A stretch of 64,000 nucleotides of DNA from Streptomyces gobiensis (GTDB taxonomy: Bacteria; Actinomycetota; Actinomycetes; Streptomycetales; Streptomycetaceae): NCBI RefSeq assembly GCF_021216675.1, contig NZ_CP086120.1, forward strand, positions 496,001 to 560,000. The letters run 5' to 3'. Positions 54,427 through 64,000 of this stretch are shown here, piece after piece. Both the position numbers and the translations under genes were made by a program. Each line of letters starts with the position of its first letter. Position 1 is the first letter of the stretch. The notes below the pieces were generated by a model that searched no databases, was not told the DNA's origin, and was given only the letters and a program-made list of their open reading frames with translations.

Positions 54427-55442
54427 GGGCCGATCCTTCCATGCATCCGAAAAATACGGTCGTACGCGGCAGCCAGCAGTTCCGGATCGTGCTTCGGGGA
54501 ACCATCCGGCGCGGCAACCGGTGCCAGCTCGACAGTGCCGCCGAGCCGCACAGCGGCCTCGCGCAGACTCTCCTGGTCGGGCACAGCATCCTGGTCTGCC
54601 AACACCACGTCGAAGGCGAGTTTAGGGGCGTGTCGTGCCAAAACCTCCAAATGACGCTGCGGGGAGAAACCATCGGTTTCCCCCGGCTGCGGTGCGAGGT
54701 TGAGTGAGAGGACCCGTCGGGCCTTGGTCTCGGTGAGCGCCTGGAGCAGGTCGGGCACCAGCAGATGCGGGATCACGGAGGAGAACCAGGAGCCGGGCCC
54801 GACCACGACCCAGTCGGCGTCGAGGACGGCCTCGACGGCCTCGGGGACGGCGGGCGGGTCATGCGGCACCAGATGCACCTGCTGCACCTCGCCGGGGGTG
54901 AGGGCCACGGTGGCCTGGCCACGCACGGTGGTCAGCTCATCGGGCCGCTCGGGCTCGTGACCGCGTACCAGCGCCTGCAGCTCCAGCGGCACCGCCGACA
55001 TGGGCAGTACCCGGCCGTGCGCGCCCAGCAGCTTGCCGACCAGGTCCAGGGCGGCCACATGGTCGCCGAGCTGCTCCCAGAGGGCGACGATCAGCAGATT
55101 GCCCACCGCGTGGTTGTGCAGATCACCCTCGCTGGCGAAGCGGTGCTGGACGACCTGCGCCCAGGTCCGGCCCCATTCGTCGTCGCCGCACAGGGCCGCC
55201 AGCGCTTTGCGCAGATCACCGGGCGGCAGCACATCGAGCTCATCGCGGAGCCGGCCGCTGGATCCACCGTCGTCGGCGACGGTGACCACGGCGGTGAGGT
55301 CACCGGTGATCCGGCGCAGCGCGGTGAGCGAGGCGGACAGCCCCATGCCCCCGCCGAGCGCAACCACCTTGGGCTGTCCCTTGCGGCCGGGCAGCATCTT
55401 GCGGCGCCGCAGCCGAAGCGTACGGCCGGTCACTCGGCTCAC
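54417..55442 (-). CDS. yvcK: YvcK/CofD-like protein (putative gluconeogenesis factor)
   Basis: YvcK-family proteins bind UDP-sugars (UDP-GlcNAc in Bacillus) and tune carbon flow to cell-wall precursors. The 341-residue protein has [33 protein letters not shown] and the [16 protein letters not shown] loop. It overlaps both neighbours by a few bases and is part of the widespread uvrC-rapZ-yvcK-whiA cluster. Confidence 0.93.
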   Translation of the reverse strand: MSRVTGRTLRLRRRKMLPGRKGQPKVVALGGGMGLSASLTALRRITGDLTAVVTVADDGGSSGRLRDELDVLPPGDLRKALAALCGDDEWGRTWAQVVQHRFASEGDLHNHAVGNLLIVALWEQLGDHVAALDLVGKLLGAHGRVLPMSAVPLELQALVRGHEPERPDELTTVRGQATVALTPGEVQQVHLVPHDPPAVPEAVEAVLDADWVVVGPGSWFSSVIPHLLVPDLLQALTETKARRVLSLNLAPQPGETDGFSPQRHLEVLARHAPKLAFDVVLADQDAVPDQESLREAAVRLGGTVELAPVAAPDGSPKHDPELLAAAYDRIFRMHGRIGPWR

Positions 55443-56374
55443 TCGCGTCCCATGTCCCGGTGGACCACGACAGTCTCCACTCCTTCGGCGGCCAGCCGGC
55501 GGCCCAGCCGCTCGGACATCGCGACACTACGGTGCTTGCCACCGGTGCAGCCGACAGCGATGGTCACATACCGCTTGCCCTCCCGGCGGTAACCCGCGGC
55601 GATGAGCTGAAGCAGCTCGGCGTAACGGTCAAGGAACTCCTTGGCGCCGGGCTGGTTGAAGACATATGTGGCCACCTCATCGCTGGTCCCGGTGAAGGGA
55701 CGCAGCTCCGGCACCCAGTGGGGGTTGGGCAGGAAGCGGCAGTCCACGACCAGATCGGCGTCAACGGGCAGACCGTACTTGTAGCCGAACGACATCACGG
55801 TCGCCCGCAGCTCAGGCTCCTCATCACCCGCGAACTGGGCGTCCATCTTGGCCCGCAGCTCATGGACATTGAGGCTGGAGGTGTCGATCACCAGATCGGC
55901 GTCACCGCGCAGCTCACGGAGCAGATCACGCTCGGCCTCGATGCCGTCGACGATCCGGCCGTCGCCCTGCAGCGGGTGCGGACGGCGTACCGACTCGAAG
56001 CGCTGTACCAGGGCGTTGTCGGAGGCCTCCAGGAAAACGATCCGCCGGGTGACGTGCTTGGCGGCGAGATCGGCCAGGGACTCCTTGAGGTTGTCGAAGA
56101 AGCGGCGGCCACGTACGTCGACGACGACGGCGATACGGGCCACATTGCCCTGCGAGCGGGCGCCCAGGTCGACCATGGTGGGGATCAGGGCGGGTGGCAG
56201 ATTGTCCACCACGAACCAGCCCAGATCCTCCAGGCACTTGGCCGCGGTGCTGCGGCCCGCTCCGGACATACCGGAGATGATCACCAGCTCGGGGATGGTC
56301 ACGCTCTCCGCGTTCCCGTTGTCCGCCGCTGTGCCCGTACTCACCTGTGCTCCCGCCTCATCATGCGTATCCAT
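55439..56374 (-). CDS. rapZ: RNase adapter / nucleotide-binding protein RapZ (YvcJ)
   Basis: About 311 residues. The N-terminal nucleotide-binding domain has the Walker A form ISGMSGAGRSTAAKCLEDLG. The C-terminal RapZ domain has AVGCTGGKHRSVAMSERL. In enterobacteria RapZ controls glucosamine-6-phosphate synthase; the actinobacterial role is less clear. I chose ATG 56374 (MDTHDEAG) because GGGGGATC lies upstream. An in-frame ATG at 56503 would add 43 residues made of NRRS repeats encoded by a 12-bp tandem repeat. It overlaps yvcK by four bases. Confidence 0.9.
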   Translation of the reverse strand: MDTHDEAGAQVSTGTAADNGNAESVTIPELVIISGMSGAGRSTAAKCLEDLGWFVVDNLPPALIPTMVDLGARSQGNVARIAVVVDVRGRRFFDNLKESLADLAAKHVTRRIVFLEASDNALVQRFESVRRPHPLQGDGRIVDGIEAERDLLRELRGDADLVIDTSSLNVHELRAKMDAQFAGDEEPELRATVMSFGYKYGLPVDADLVVDCRFLPNPHWVPELRPFTGTSDEVATYVFNQPGAKEFLDRYAELLQLIAAGYRREGKRYVTIAVGCTGGKHRSVAMSERLGRRLAAEGVETVVVHRDMGRE

Positions 56375-56410
56375 CTGCGATCCCCCGGTTCCCGACTGTG
56401 TCTTCTCGTG

Positions 56411-56492
56411 TCCGTCGCTGCGGCTGTCGCTGCGTTTGTCACTGCGTCTGTTACTGCGTCTGTTACTGCGTCTGTTACTGCGTCTGTTACTG
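56411..56492. repeat. 12-bp tandem repeat upstream of rapZ
   Basis: Four perfect copies of CGTCTGTTACTG (56445-56492) follow two or three degenerate ones (TCCGTCGCTG, CGGCTGTCGCTG, CGTTTGTCACTG). Read as protein on the minus strand this gives (NRRS)n. It lies between uvrC and the likely rapZ start, so it may be leader RNA or a variable N-terminal extension. Confidence 0.85.
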
Positions 56493-56539
56493 CTCATCAT
56501 CATCGTCGATCGCGTGATCTTCTGGGCGGGCCGAGCCTG

Positions 56540-58555
56540 TCATTCCTCTTCGATGATCTCGCCCGTCGCGGTATTCACCGCCGGCGTGGCCACGGTCTTG
56601 CCGGCCAGAGCGGCGGCGACCGTCTCGGCGGTCTTGCGTCCTACGCCGGGCACCTCGCAGATCTGCTCGACGGTGGCGGCCCGGAGCCGCTTGACCGAGC
56701 CGAAGTGCTTGATCAGGGCCTGCTTGCGGGTCTCTCCCAGCCCGGGTACGGCATCCAGGGGGCCCGTCTTCATCGAGCGTGACCGCTTGCCGCGCTGGTA
56801 GCGGATAGCGAACCGGTGGGCCTCATCACGGACCCGCTGGAGCAGATAGAGCCCTTCGCTGCTGCGGGGCAGCACCACGGGATCGTCCTCGCCCGGCAGC
56901 CAGACCTCCTCCAGCCGCTTGGCCAGTCCGCAGACGGCCACATCGTCGACTCCGAGCTCATCGAGTGCCGCCTTGGCGGCGGCGACCTGTGGCTGCCCGC
57001 CGTCCACCACAACGAGCTGCGGCGGATACGCGAACCGCTTGGGCCTGCCGTCCTCACCGCGCGCCCCGGCCTCACCGGGTGCGACGGGGCCCTCCTCACC
57101 CAGCGTCCCGTTCACCTCGGCGGTGTCATCAGGGCCGCCCCACTCCCCCGTCTTCTGCTTCTCCCGCAGATATCGGCGGAACCGGCGCCCGATCACCTCA
57201 CGCATGGCGCGGACATCATCCTGTCCGGTGAAGCTCTTGATCTGGAAGCGGCGGTACTCGCTCTTACGGGCCAGACCGTCCTCGAACACCACCATGGAGG
57301 CGACGACATCCTCGCCCTGGAGATGGGAGATGTCGAAACACTCGATCCGCAGCGGCGCGGAGTCCAGCTCCAGCGCTTCGGCGATCTCCTCCAGAGCGCG
57401 GGAGCGGGTGGTGAGGTCGGAGGCACGCTTGGTCTTGTGCAGGGCGAGGGTCTGCTGGGCGTTGCGCTGGACGGTCTCCATCAGGGCCCGCTTGTCGCCA
57501 CGCTGCGGTATCCGCAGGCTGACCCGTGCGCCGCGCCGCTCGGCCAGCCACTCGCTGACCGGCCCGAGCGCTTCCGGCAGGGCTGGGACCAGCACCTCCT
57601 TGGGAATGGCGTCGCCCTTCTCCTCGCCGTAGAGCTGCTGCAGCGCGTGCTCGACCAGACCGGCGGTGGTGACCGCCTCGACCTTGTCGGTGACCCAGCC
57701 GCGCTGGCCGCGCACCCGGCCGCCGCGGACATGGAAGATCTGCACGGCCGCCTCCAGCTCGTCCTCCGCCACGGCGATCAGATCAGCGTCGGTGGCGTCG
57801 GTGAGGACGACGGCGTTCTTCTCCATCGCCCGCCCCAGCGCCTCGATGTCATCACGCAGCCGGGCCGCCTTCTCATACTCCAGCTCCTCGGCGGCCTCCC
57901 GCATCCGGCGTTCCAGCCTGCGCAGATACGTGCCGGTGCGCCCGGCCATGAAGTCACAGAACTCCTCGGCGAGTTCGCGGTGGTCCTCGGGGCTGATCCG
58001 GCCGACGCAGGGGGCCGCGCACTTGCCGATATAGCCGAGCAGACAGGGCCGCCCGATCTGCGCGGAACGCTTGAAGACCCCGGCCGAGCAGGTACGTACG
58101 GGGAAGACCCGCAGCAGCAGATCGACGGTCTCGCGGATCGCCCAGGCGTGCCCGTACGGACCGAAGTACCGCACGCCCTTCTTTTTGGCGCCGCGCATCA
58201 CCTGAACCCGGGGGAACTCCTCGTTCATGGTCACCGCGAGGAACGGATAGCTCTTGTCATCGCGGTACTTGACGTTGAAGCGGGGGTCGAACTCCTTGAT
58301 CCAGGAGTACTCGAGCTGCAGCGCCTCCACCTCCGTGGCGACCACGGTCCACTCCACGGAGGCCGCGGTGGTCACCATGGTGCGGGTGCGTGGGTGCAGG
58401 TTGGCCAGATCCTGGAAGTACGAGGCGAGCCGCTGGCGCAGGCTCTTTGCCTTGCCGACGTAGATCACCCGGCGGTGCTCATCGCGGAACCGGTAGACCC
58501 CCGGTGAGTCGGGGATCTGTCCCGGCTTGGGTCGGTAGCTGGAGGGATCGGCCAT
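56540..58555 (-). CDS. uvrC: Excinuclease ABC subunit C
   Basis: UvrC makes both incisions in nucleotide excision repair. The 671-residue protein has the N-terminal GIY-YIG nuclease ([20 protein letters not shown]), a Cys cluster typical of many UvrCs ([20 protein letters not shown]), a UVR motif ([17 protein letters not shown]), the RNase-H-like endonuclease domain ([19 protein letters not shown]) and C-terminal helix-hairpin-helix repeats. First gene of the uvrC-rapZ-yvcK-whiA cluster; uvrA lies 2 kb away. Confidence 0.96.
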   Translation of the reverse strand: MADPSSYRPKPGQIPDSPGVYRFRDEHRRVIYVGKAKSLRQRLASYFQDLANLHPRTRTMVTTAASVEWTVVATEVEALQLEYSWIKEFDPRFNVKYRDDKSYPFLAVTMNEEFPRVQVMRGAKKKGVRYFGPYGHAWAIRETVDLLLRVFPVRTCSAGVFKRSAQIGRPCLLGYIGKCAAPCVGRISPEDHRELAEEFCDFMAGRTGTYLRRLERRMREAAEELEYEKAARLRDDIEALGRAMEKNAVVLTDATDADLIAVAEDELEAAVQIFHVRGGRVRGQRGWVTDKVEAVTTAGLVEHALQQLYGEEKGDAIPKEVLVPALPEALGPVSEWLAERRGARVSLRIPQRGDKRALMETVQRNAQQTLALHKTKRASDLTTRSRALEEIAEALELDSAPLRIECFDISHLQGEDVVASMVVFEDGLARKSEYRRFQIKSFTGQDDVRAMREVIGRRFRRYLREKQKTGEWGGPDDTAEVNGTLGEEGPVAPGEAGARGEDGRPKRFAYPPQLVVVDGGQPQVAAAKAALDELGVDDVAVCGLAKRLEEVWLPGEDDPVVLPRSSEGLYLLQRVRDEAHRFAIRYQRGKRSRSMKTGPLDAVPGLGETRKQALIKHFGSVKRLRAATVEQICEVPGVGRKTAETVAAALAGKTVATPAVNTATGEIIEEE

Positions 58556-58609
58556 GCGGCCACCCTACGACGGTGCGAGCGCGGTGCGAGCCCTGCTACG
58601 GGGGGACCG

Positions 58610-58885
58610 GAGCGCTGGGGCTGGTGTGGGTGGTGGGTTGCGTAGAGGGGCGGCCCCTCACCCCCGCCTGGCAGGGCGGTCCCCGGGTGCCGTGGGTGGG
58701 TTTCCCCGTGTCCCGGCCCTTCCCGTAACCGGGGCTTCGCCCCGGGCCCCGGGGGTAAGGCGGTGCGGCTGCGGTGGCCGGGTGTTGTGCCCACCCGTGC
58801 CGCCCCTCGGGCGGCCCGAGTGCCCACAACACTGTGGGGGTCTGGCGGCGTCAGCCCCAGTTTCGGGAAGGGGTGGGGTTGGGGA
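58610..58885 (+). repeat. Mosaic GC-rich intergenic repeat, copy 4
   Basis: Located between the uvrC start and the stop of the MBL gene. It begins with the GGCTGGTG...GGTTGCGTAG block also found inside copy 1, then GTGCCGTGGGTGGGTTTCCCCG, the CCGGGGCTTCGCCCCGG hairpin, the TGTTGTG...CACAACA stem-loop (58783-58831) and the end block CAGTTTCGGGAAGGGG... (58858-58885). It ends one base before the MBL stop codon. No gene is credible in it. Confidence 0.75.
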
Positions 58886-58886
58886 C

Positions 58887-59543
58887 CTACCAGCCGCGGG
58901 CGCGCCATTCGTGCAGGTGGGGGCGCTCGGCGCCGAGGCTGGTGTCGTTGCCGTGGCCGGGGTAGACCCAGGTCTCGTCGGGCAGTTCGCCGAAGAGCTT
59001 GGTTTCCACATCCCGCAGCAGCGTGGCGAAGTTCTCGGCGTTACCGAAGGTGTTGCCAACACCGCCCGGGAAGAGGCAGTCCCCGGTGAACAGATGCGGG
59101 TGACCGTGCGGGTCGTCGTAGATGAGGGCGATGGACCCCGGGGTGTGCCCGACAAGGTGGCGGGCGGTGAGGCTGCAGGCGCCGAACTCAATGGTGTCGC
59201 CGTCGTCCAGCGGGACATCCGTCGGGACGGGGATGCCCTCGGCGTCATAGCGGCCCGCGTAGGTACGGGCTCCGGTGGCCTTGACGACGTCGGCGAGGGC
59301 CTGCCAGTGGTCGCCGTGCCGGTGCGTGGTGACGACGGCGCCGATACCGTCGTCACCGATCAGCTGAAGCAGGGTCTCCGGGTCGTTCGCGGCGTCGATC
59401 AGCAGCTGTTCGCCGGTTGTGCGGCAGCGGAGCAGATAGGCGTTGTTGTCCATCGGGCCGACGGCGACCTTGGAGATCATCAGATCGGCGAGCTCATGGA
59501 CCTCGGCCGGGCCGCCGACGGTGACCTTCCCGGTGTAGGGCAT
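58887..59543 (-). CDS. MBL-fold metallo-hydrolase (glyoxalase II-like)
   Basis: This 218-residue cytoplasmic hydrolase has the metal motif THRHGDHW (His74, His76, Asp78, His79), the later His in RHLVGHTPGSIAL and Asp in FTGDCLFPGG, all needed for a dinuclear site. It resembles glyoxalase II or persulfide dioxygenase-type thioesterases. ATG 59543 follows GGAAGGAGCTTCACCCC. The adjacent mycothiol-dependent isomerase gene on the same strand suggests a thiol-conjugate substrate, which is inference. Confidence 0.86.
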   Translation of the reverse strand: MPYTGKVTVGGPAEVHELADLMISKVAVGPMDNNAYLLRCRTTGEQLLIDAANDPETLLQLIGDDGIGAVVTTHRHGDHWQALADVVKATGARTYAGRYDAEGIPVPTDVPLDDGDTIEFGACSLTARHLVGHTPGSIALIYDDPHGHPHLFTGDCLFPGGVGNTFGNAENFATLLRDVETKLFGELPDETWVYPGHGNDTSLGAERPHLHEWRARGW

Positions 59544-59590
59544 GGGGTGAAGCTCCTTCCAGAGGACGGCCGCGGGCCGCGGCCAGTGTC

Positions 59591-60305
59591 TCAGAGCGGG
59601 GGCAGCGCGGGCAGGGATTCTCCGCTTACGGAGAGTCCGCCGCCGGTGGTACGGCCGGTGAGCCAGCCGGCCAGGGCGGTGGGCGAGCCCACGATGACCA
59701 GAGGGGCGCCTTCCTCCTGACGTCCGGTGTGCCAGCTGCGGCCGTCCTCGGCGCGCAGCTCGACCGCCGGGACGTCCGGATGGCCGGAGAAGCGCCTGGC
59801 CATGTTCGCCAGCTCACGGTCGACGAAGCCCCCCGGGAGGTCATCGACGGTGTAGCCGATACCCAGGTCGACATGGTGCAGCTCGACCTCGATCTGACGG
59901 CGGAAGGGAATGCTGGCGGCGAGGTCGGTGACCCCGTTGCGCAGCTCGACGGTGCGCTGCCACTGATCACCGGTGAGTGCGGCCATCGCCCGGTCCAGCC
60001 GGGCGGCGCTGGTGCGGATGTCGTCGAGCTGGACGGCGAGGGGACGGTCGGCGCCGCTTTCGATATCGGCGTCCCGGGCCTCGGCGCTGGCGTACATCGG
60101 GCGCCCCTGGAGGACGTTGACCAGGGCGTCGGCGTTACGCGCGAGATGGGTCAGCACATGACCGCGGGTCCAGCCGGGGAGCAGCGAGGGTTCGGTGACA
60201 GCGGCGGTTTCGGCGGCTCCTTCAGCGGCGTCCAGCTTTCCGGCAGCGGCCAGCAGGCGGTCGGTGGATTCCCGTACGGGCGGCGTCGTGCGCAGGCGAG
60301 GTCAT
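59591..60305 (-). pseudogene. Mycothiol-dependent maleylpyruvate isomerase-family gene with an apparent frameshift
   Basis: The C-terminal 189 residues from 60157 read as a DinB/MDMPI-fold protein (RRQIEVELHHVDLGIGY). The same frame continues upstream with strong homology-like sequence (ESTDRLLAAAGKLDAAEG, PSLLPGWTRGHVLTHLARNA, including the metal His), but no ATG, GTG or TTG precedes it before a stop. The natural start, ATG 60305 (MTSPAHDAART), is in another frame; removing one G from the GGG run at 60273-60271 would join the two exactly. This is either a real inactivating frameshift or a sequencing error. Confidence 0.72.
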
Positions 60306-60498
60306 GATCCAACGCTATCGCCGCCATACGTCCGGGTGAAGCTGGCCGACTTCCGCCCTGAATCGAATGCGCGTGCTATACGCTCGCGGGAGCGGTATCC
60401 CAGCGACATTCCGGCGGCTTCCCCCATACCCTTGGGCAGGGGCAGTGCCGTCTGGGCTATCTGGACCCCTCGACTTCACACGAAAGGTGCCAACCGGC

Positions 60499-63432
60499 GT
60501 GGCCGACCGTCTCATCGTCCGTGGCGCTCGCGAGCACAATCTCAAGAATGTCTCGCTCGACCTCCCGCGTGATTCCCTCATCGTCTTCACCGGGCTGTCG
60601 GGATCGGGCAAGTCCTCGCTCGCATTCGACACGATCTTCGCCGAGGGGCAGCGCCGCTACGTGGAGTCGCTGTCCTCCTACGCACGGCAGTTCCTCGGGC
60701 AGATGGACAAGCCCGATGTGGACTTCATCGAGGGCCTGTCCCCCGCAGTCTCCATCGACCAGAAGTCGACCTCGCGCAATCCGCGCTCCACGGTCGGCAC
60801 CATCACCGAGGTCTATGACTACCTCCGGCTGCTCTTCGCCCGGATCGGCAAGCCGCACTGCCCTGAGTGCGGGCGGCCGATCGCCCGGCAGTCGCCGCAG
60901 GCGATCGTGGACAAGGTGCTCGCTCTGGAGGAGGGCAGCCGCTTCCAGGTGCTCTCGCCGCTGGTGCGGGAGCGCAAGGGCGAGTTTGCCGATCTCTTCT
61001 CCGATCTGCAGTCCAAGGGGTACAGCCGGGCGCGGGTGGACGGCGTGACCGTCCAGCTCTCCGATCCGCCCAAGCTGAAGAAGCAGGAGAAGCACACCAT
61101 CGAGGTGGTCATCGACCGCCTGACGGTCAAGGACAGCGCCAAGCGGCGGCTCACCGACTCGGTGGAGACCGCCCTCGGGCTCTCCGGCGGCATGGTGATT
61201 CTCGACTTCGTCGATCTGGACGAGGACGATCCGCAGCGCGAGCGCATGTTCTCGGAGCATCTCTACTGCCCGTATGACGACCTCTCCTTCGAGGAGCTGG
61301 AGCCGCGCTCCTTCTCCTTCAACTCCCCCTTCGGCGCCTGCCCGCAGTGCACCGGCATCGGCACCCGGATGGAGGTGGACCCGGAGCTGATCGTCCCGGA
61401 CGGGGAGAAGTCCCTGGACGAGGGCGCGATCCATCCGTGGTCACACGGTCACAACCGGGAGTACTTCGGGCGGCTGATCGGCGCGCTCGCCGACGCGCTG
61501 GGATTCCGCACCGACATCCCCTGGGCGGGGCTGCCGCAGCGCGCCAAGAAGGCGCTGCTGAACGGCCACCGGACCCAGATCGCGGTGCGCTACCGCAACC
61601 GGTACGGCCGTGAGCGTTCCTACACCACCGCCTTCGAAGGCGCGGTGCCCTTTGTCCGGCGGCGGCACTCGGAGGCGGAGACCGACTCCAGCCGGGAGCG
61701 CTTCGAGGGCTATATGCGCGAGGTGCACTGCCCGGCCTGTGAGGGAACGCGGCTCAAGCCGATCGTGCTCGCGGTGACCGTGCAGGGGCGCTCGATCGCC
61801 GAGGTCTCCGCCATGTCGATCAGCGACTGCGCCGACTTTCTGCGTGAGATGAAGCTGACCGCCCGTGAGAAGACCATCGCCGAGCGGGTGCTGAAGGAAG
61901 TCAATGAGCGGCTGCGGTTCCTGGTCGATGTCGGTCTGGACTATCTCTCCCTCAACCGCGCCGCGGGCACCCTGTCCGGCGGTGAGGCGCAGCGGATCCG
62001 GCTCGCCACCCAGATCGGCTCCGGCCTGGTGGGTGTGCTCTACGTCCTGGACGAGCCCTCCATCGGTCTCCACCAGCGCGACAACCACCGGCTCATCGAG
62101 ACGCTGGTGCGGCTGCGCGATCTGGGCAACACGCTGATCGTCGTTGAGCATGACGAGGACACCATCAAGAGCTCCGACTGGGTCGTCGACATCGGGCCAG
62201 GCGCGGGTGAGCACGGCGGCAAGGTGGTGCACAGTGGTCCGCTGAAGGAGCTGCTGGCCACCCAGGATTCGATGACCGGGCAGTATCTGTCCGGTAAGAA
62301 GCAGATCCCGACCCCGGACATCCGCCGTCCCGTCGACCCGGAGCGGATACTGACCGTGCACGGCGCACGGGAGAACAACCTCCAGGACATCGACGTCGAC
62401 TTCCCGCTCGGTGTGCTCACTGCTGTCACCGGCGTCTCCGGCTCGGGCAAGTCAACGCTGGTCAATGACATCCTCTATACGCACCTGGCGCGCGAGCTGA
62501 ACGCCGCCAAGTCGGTGCCGGGACGGCACACCCGGGTGACGGGCGACGATCTGGTCGACAAGGTCGTCCATGTCGACCAGTCCCCCATCGGCCGCACCCC
62601 ACGCTCCAACCCGGCGACCTACACCGGTGTCTTCGACCATGTGCGCAAGCTCTTCGCGGAGACAATGGAAGCGAAGGTCCGCGGCTATCTGCCGGGCCGG
62701 TTCTCGTTCAACGTCAAGGGCGGCCGCTGTGAGAACTGCTCCGGCGACGGCACCATCAAGATCGAGATGAACTTCCTCCCGGATGTCTATGTCCCGTGCG
62801 AGGTCTGCCATGGCGCCCGGTACAACCGGGAGACCCTGGAGGTTCACTACAAGGGCAAGAACATCGCCGAAGTGCTCGACATGCCCATCGAGCAGGCGCT
62901 GGACTTCTTTGAGGCGGTGCCCGCCATCGCCCGCCATCTGCGGACCCTCAACGATGTCGGCCTGGGCTATGTCCGGCTCGGCCAGTCCGCGCCCACCCTG
63001 TCGGGTGGTGAAGCGCAGCGGGTGAAGCTCGCCTCCGAGCTCCAGAAGCGCTCCACGGGCCGTACGGTCTACGTCCTGGACGAGCCGACGACCGGTCTGC
63101 ACTTCGAGGACATCCGCAAGCTGCTCACGGTGCTCGACGGGCTGGTCGACAAGGGCAACACGGTGATCGTCATCGAGCACAACCTCGATGTGATCAAGAC
63201 AGCGGACTGGGTGCTGGACCTGGGCCCCGAGGGCGGTGTCGGCGGCGGACTTGTGGTCGCCGAGGGCACCCCGGAGCAGGTCGCGGCGGTTACCACCAGC
63301 CACACGGGCAAGTTCCTGCGGGATCTTCTCGGCAGCCGGGTCAGTGACGCGCCGCCGCTCCGGAAGGCCGTGAAGAAGGCCAACCCCGCCAAGGCGGCGC
63401 CCCGCAAGCGGGCGGCTACCCGTAAGTCCTGA
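60499..63432 (+). CDS. uvrA: Excinuclease ABC subunit A
   Basis: UvrA is the damage-sensing ATPase of nucleotide excision repair. The 977-residue protein has two ABC modules (Walker [10 protein letters not shown] and GVSGSGKST; signatures [12 protein letters not shown] and [12 protein letters not shown]) and zinc-binding Cys pairs ([24 protein letters not shown] with CEVCHGARY). GTG 60499 begins [17 protein letters not shown], the usual start. The basic tail is [19 protein letters not shown]. No LexA box was recognised in the 190 bases upstream. Confidence 0.97.
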   Translation: MADRLIVRGAREHNLKNVSLDLPRDSLIVFTGLSGSGKSSLAFDTIFAEGQRRYVESLSSYARQFLGQMDKPDVDFIEGLSPAVSIDQKSTSRNPRSTVGTITEVYDYLRLLFARIGKPHCPECGRPIARQSPQAIVDKVLALEEGSRFQVLSPLVRERKGEFADLFSDLQSKGYSRARVDGVTVQLSDPPKLKKQEKHTIEVVIDRLTVKDSAKRRLTDSVETALGLSGGMVILDFVDLDEDDPQRERMFSEHLYCPYDDLSFEELEPRSFSFNSPFGACPQCTGIGTRMEVDPELIVPDGEKSLDEGAIHPWSHGHNREYFGRLIGALADALGFRTDIPWAGLPQRAKKALLNGHRTQIAVRYRNRYGRERSYTTAFEGAVPFVRRRHSEAETDSSRERFEGYMREVHCPACEGTRLKPIVLAVTVQGRSIAEVSAMSISDCADFLREMKLTAREKTIAERVLKEVNERLRFLVDVGLDYLSLNRAAGTLSGGEAQRIRLATQIGSGLVGVLYVLDEPSIGLHQRDNHRLIETLVRLRDLGNTLIVVEHDEDTIKSSDWVVDIGPGAGEHGGKVVHSGPLKELLATQDSMTGQYLSGKKQIPTPDIRRPVDPERILTVHGARENNLQDIDVDFPLGVLTAVTGVSGSGKSTLVNDILYTHLARELNAAKSVPGRHTRVTGDDLVDKVVHVDQSPIGRTPRSNPATYTGVFDHVRKLFAETMEAKVRGYLPGRFSFNVKGGRCENCSGDGTIKIEMNFLPDVYVPCEVCHGARYNRETLEVHYKGKNIAEVLDMPIEQALDFFEAVPAIARHLRTLNDVGLGYVRLGQSAPTLSGGEAQRVKLASELQKRSTGRTVYVLDEPTTGLHFEDIRKLLTVLDGLVDKGNTVIVIEHNLDVIKTADWVLDLGPEGGVGGGLVVAEGTPEQVAAVTTSHTGKFLRDLLGSRVSDAPPLRKAVKKANPAKAAPRKRAATRKS

Positions 63433-63497
63433 CCACGGTGGCGTGGGACGTAGGCTGGCGGATCATCTCCTTCGTCCCACGCCACAGGAACAGCCCG

Positions 63498-63944
63498 ATG
63501 ACGCACGATGACCAGGCCTGCCCCGGACAGTCCCCCCGCCGCCGGACCCTGCTGCGCGGAGCGGCGCTAGCCGGGGCCGCAGGCCTTGGCGTGGCGGCCT
63601 GCTCCCCCGCGACCGGCCGGGACGCGGGCCCGGCCACCCCCACCGCCCCCGTCGAGCTGGGCGCGGCCGGAGATGTACCGGTCGGGGGCGCCAGGATCTA
63701 CCGCGAGAGCAAGGTCGTCGTCGCACAGCCAGAGCAAGGCGAGTACCGGGCGTTCAGCGCGGTGTGCACCCATGGGGGCTGTGTGCTCTCCGCCGTAACG
63801 GGCCTGGAAGCCGACTGCGGCTGTCACGGCAGCCGCTTCGACGCCACCACCGGCGAGGTCCTGCGCGCCCCGGCCACCGCCCGGCTGCCCGAGGTACCGG
63901 TGCGCGTAGAGGGCGGCAAGCTCATCGCCGGCCCAGACGCCTGA
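63498..63944 (+). CDS. Rieske [2Fe-2S] protein with Tat lipoprotein signal
   Basis: This 148-residue exported electron-transfer protein has a twin-arginine signal (SPRRRTLLRG) that ends in a possible lipobox (GVAAC), so it is probably a membrane-tethered lipoprotein outside the cell. The Rieske cluster ligands are in CTHGGC and CGCHGSRF. Length and features match the small ubiquinol-cytochrome-like Rieske proteins common next to uvrA in Streptomyces. ATG 63498 follows ACAGGAACAGCCCG. Confidence 0.88.
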   Translation: MTHDDQACPGQSPRRRTLLRGAALAGAAGLGVAACSPATGRDAGPATPTAPVELGAAGDVPVGGARIYRESKVVVAQPEQGEYRAFSAVCTHGGCVLSAVTGLEADCGCHGSRFDATTGEVLRAPATARLPEVPVRVEGGKLIAGPDA

Positions 63945-63956
63945 CGCGTGCGGTGC

Positions 63957-64000
63957 TCAGCCGGTCGCCTCGATGGCGGCGAACGCGGGGCAACGGCGAG
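63957..64000 (-). CDS. C-terminal end of a gene cut by the window edge
   Basis: A minus-strand frame enters from the right edge and ends with RCPAFAAIEATG and a stop at 63957-63959, twelve bases after the convergent Rieske gene. Too short to identify; that it is a gene at all rests on position and codon bias. Confidence 0.35.
   Translation of the reverse strand, partial: RRCPAFAAIEATG

Noticed and set aside
56411..56492. Tandem repeat as a CRISPR array
   Set aside because: Units are 12 bp, directly adjacent, with no spacers and no cas genes.
60306..60498. LexA (SOS) box before uvrA
   Set aside because: No sequence close to GAAC-N4-GTTC was found in the 193 bases before the start.

Overview
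This window is chromosomal DNA of a high-GC actinomycete, almost certainly a Streptomyces. The third-codon GC bias is strong, GTG starts are frequent, genes are often coupled by ATGA/GTGA overlaps, and the window carries WhiA, an RbpA-type protein, SufR, OpcA and twin-arginine PhoX proteins. From memory, the gene order follows the Streptomyces coelicolor stretch running from about SCO1860 to SCO1960 (LAETG protein, ectABCD, dapD, suf operon, ctaB, tkt-tal-zwf-opcA-pgl, pgi, secG-tpi-pgk-gap, whiA-yvcK-rapZ-uvrC, uvrA). I could not check this by alignment. No rRNA, tRNA, CRISPR array, prophage or complete insertion sequence was seen.

Layout. 1-5.7 kb: the 5' part of a surface protein gene, an amidohydrolase, and the ectoine/5-hydroxyectoine operon ectABCD with a long AT-richer leader. 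5.8-23.7 kb: a mosaic of transport and stress genes: SLC13 carrier, PLP enzyme, two PhoX-type Tat proteins, an IclR regulator, an AhpD-like protein, a purine permease, a membrane-tailed secreted protein next to a class F sortase, GlsB, a double TerD protein, a MITE-like hairpin, a conserved 502-residue unknown, a secreted nuclease and dapD. 23.7-27.7 kb: a TetR/SMR efflux pair with an operator palindrome over the SMR start, then a two-component system whose sensor has an Asp-rich extracellular loop, divergent from a PepSY protein with an Asp-rich tail. 27.7-34.4 kb: the complete suf Fe-S assembly operon (sufR-B-D-Rieske-C-S-U-sufT-like) with a SufR-type palindrome and an iron-box-like site in its leader. 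34.5-36.3 kb: an ABC-2 exporter. 36.8-43.3 kb: the pentose phosphate operon tkt-tal-zwf-opcA-pgl. 43.6-47.4 kb: heme O synthase and heme A synthase flanking two little-studied genes. 47.5-53.3 kb: pgi, an RbpA paralogue, and gap, pgk, tpiA, secG. 53.4-58.6 kb: uvrC, rapZ, yvcK, whiA. 58.9-64 kb: an MBL hydrolase, an apparently frameshifted mycothiol-dependent isomerase, uvrA, a Tat/lipoprotein Rieske protein and the end of one more gene.

How it fits together. Most of the window is housekeeping: central carbon flux (glycolysis, pentose phosphate), cofactor assembly (Fe-S, heme A), DNA repair (UvrA, UvrC), and the whiA cluster that links cell-wall precursor control to sporulation. Osmolyte synthesis and a few stress genes are added to this.

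The less ordinary features are: a mosaic GC-rich repeat family present at least four times, mostly between convergent genes; a 160-bp hairpin element with 22-bp perfect terminal inverted repeats; an amidohydrolase-fold gene between the heme genes that has lost the usual metal ligands; an apparently leaderless SMR gene under a 38-bp palindrome; and the matched Asp-rich sensor and PepSY pair.
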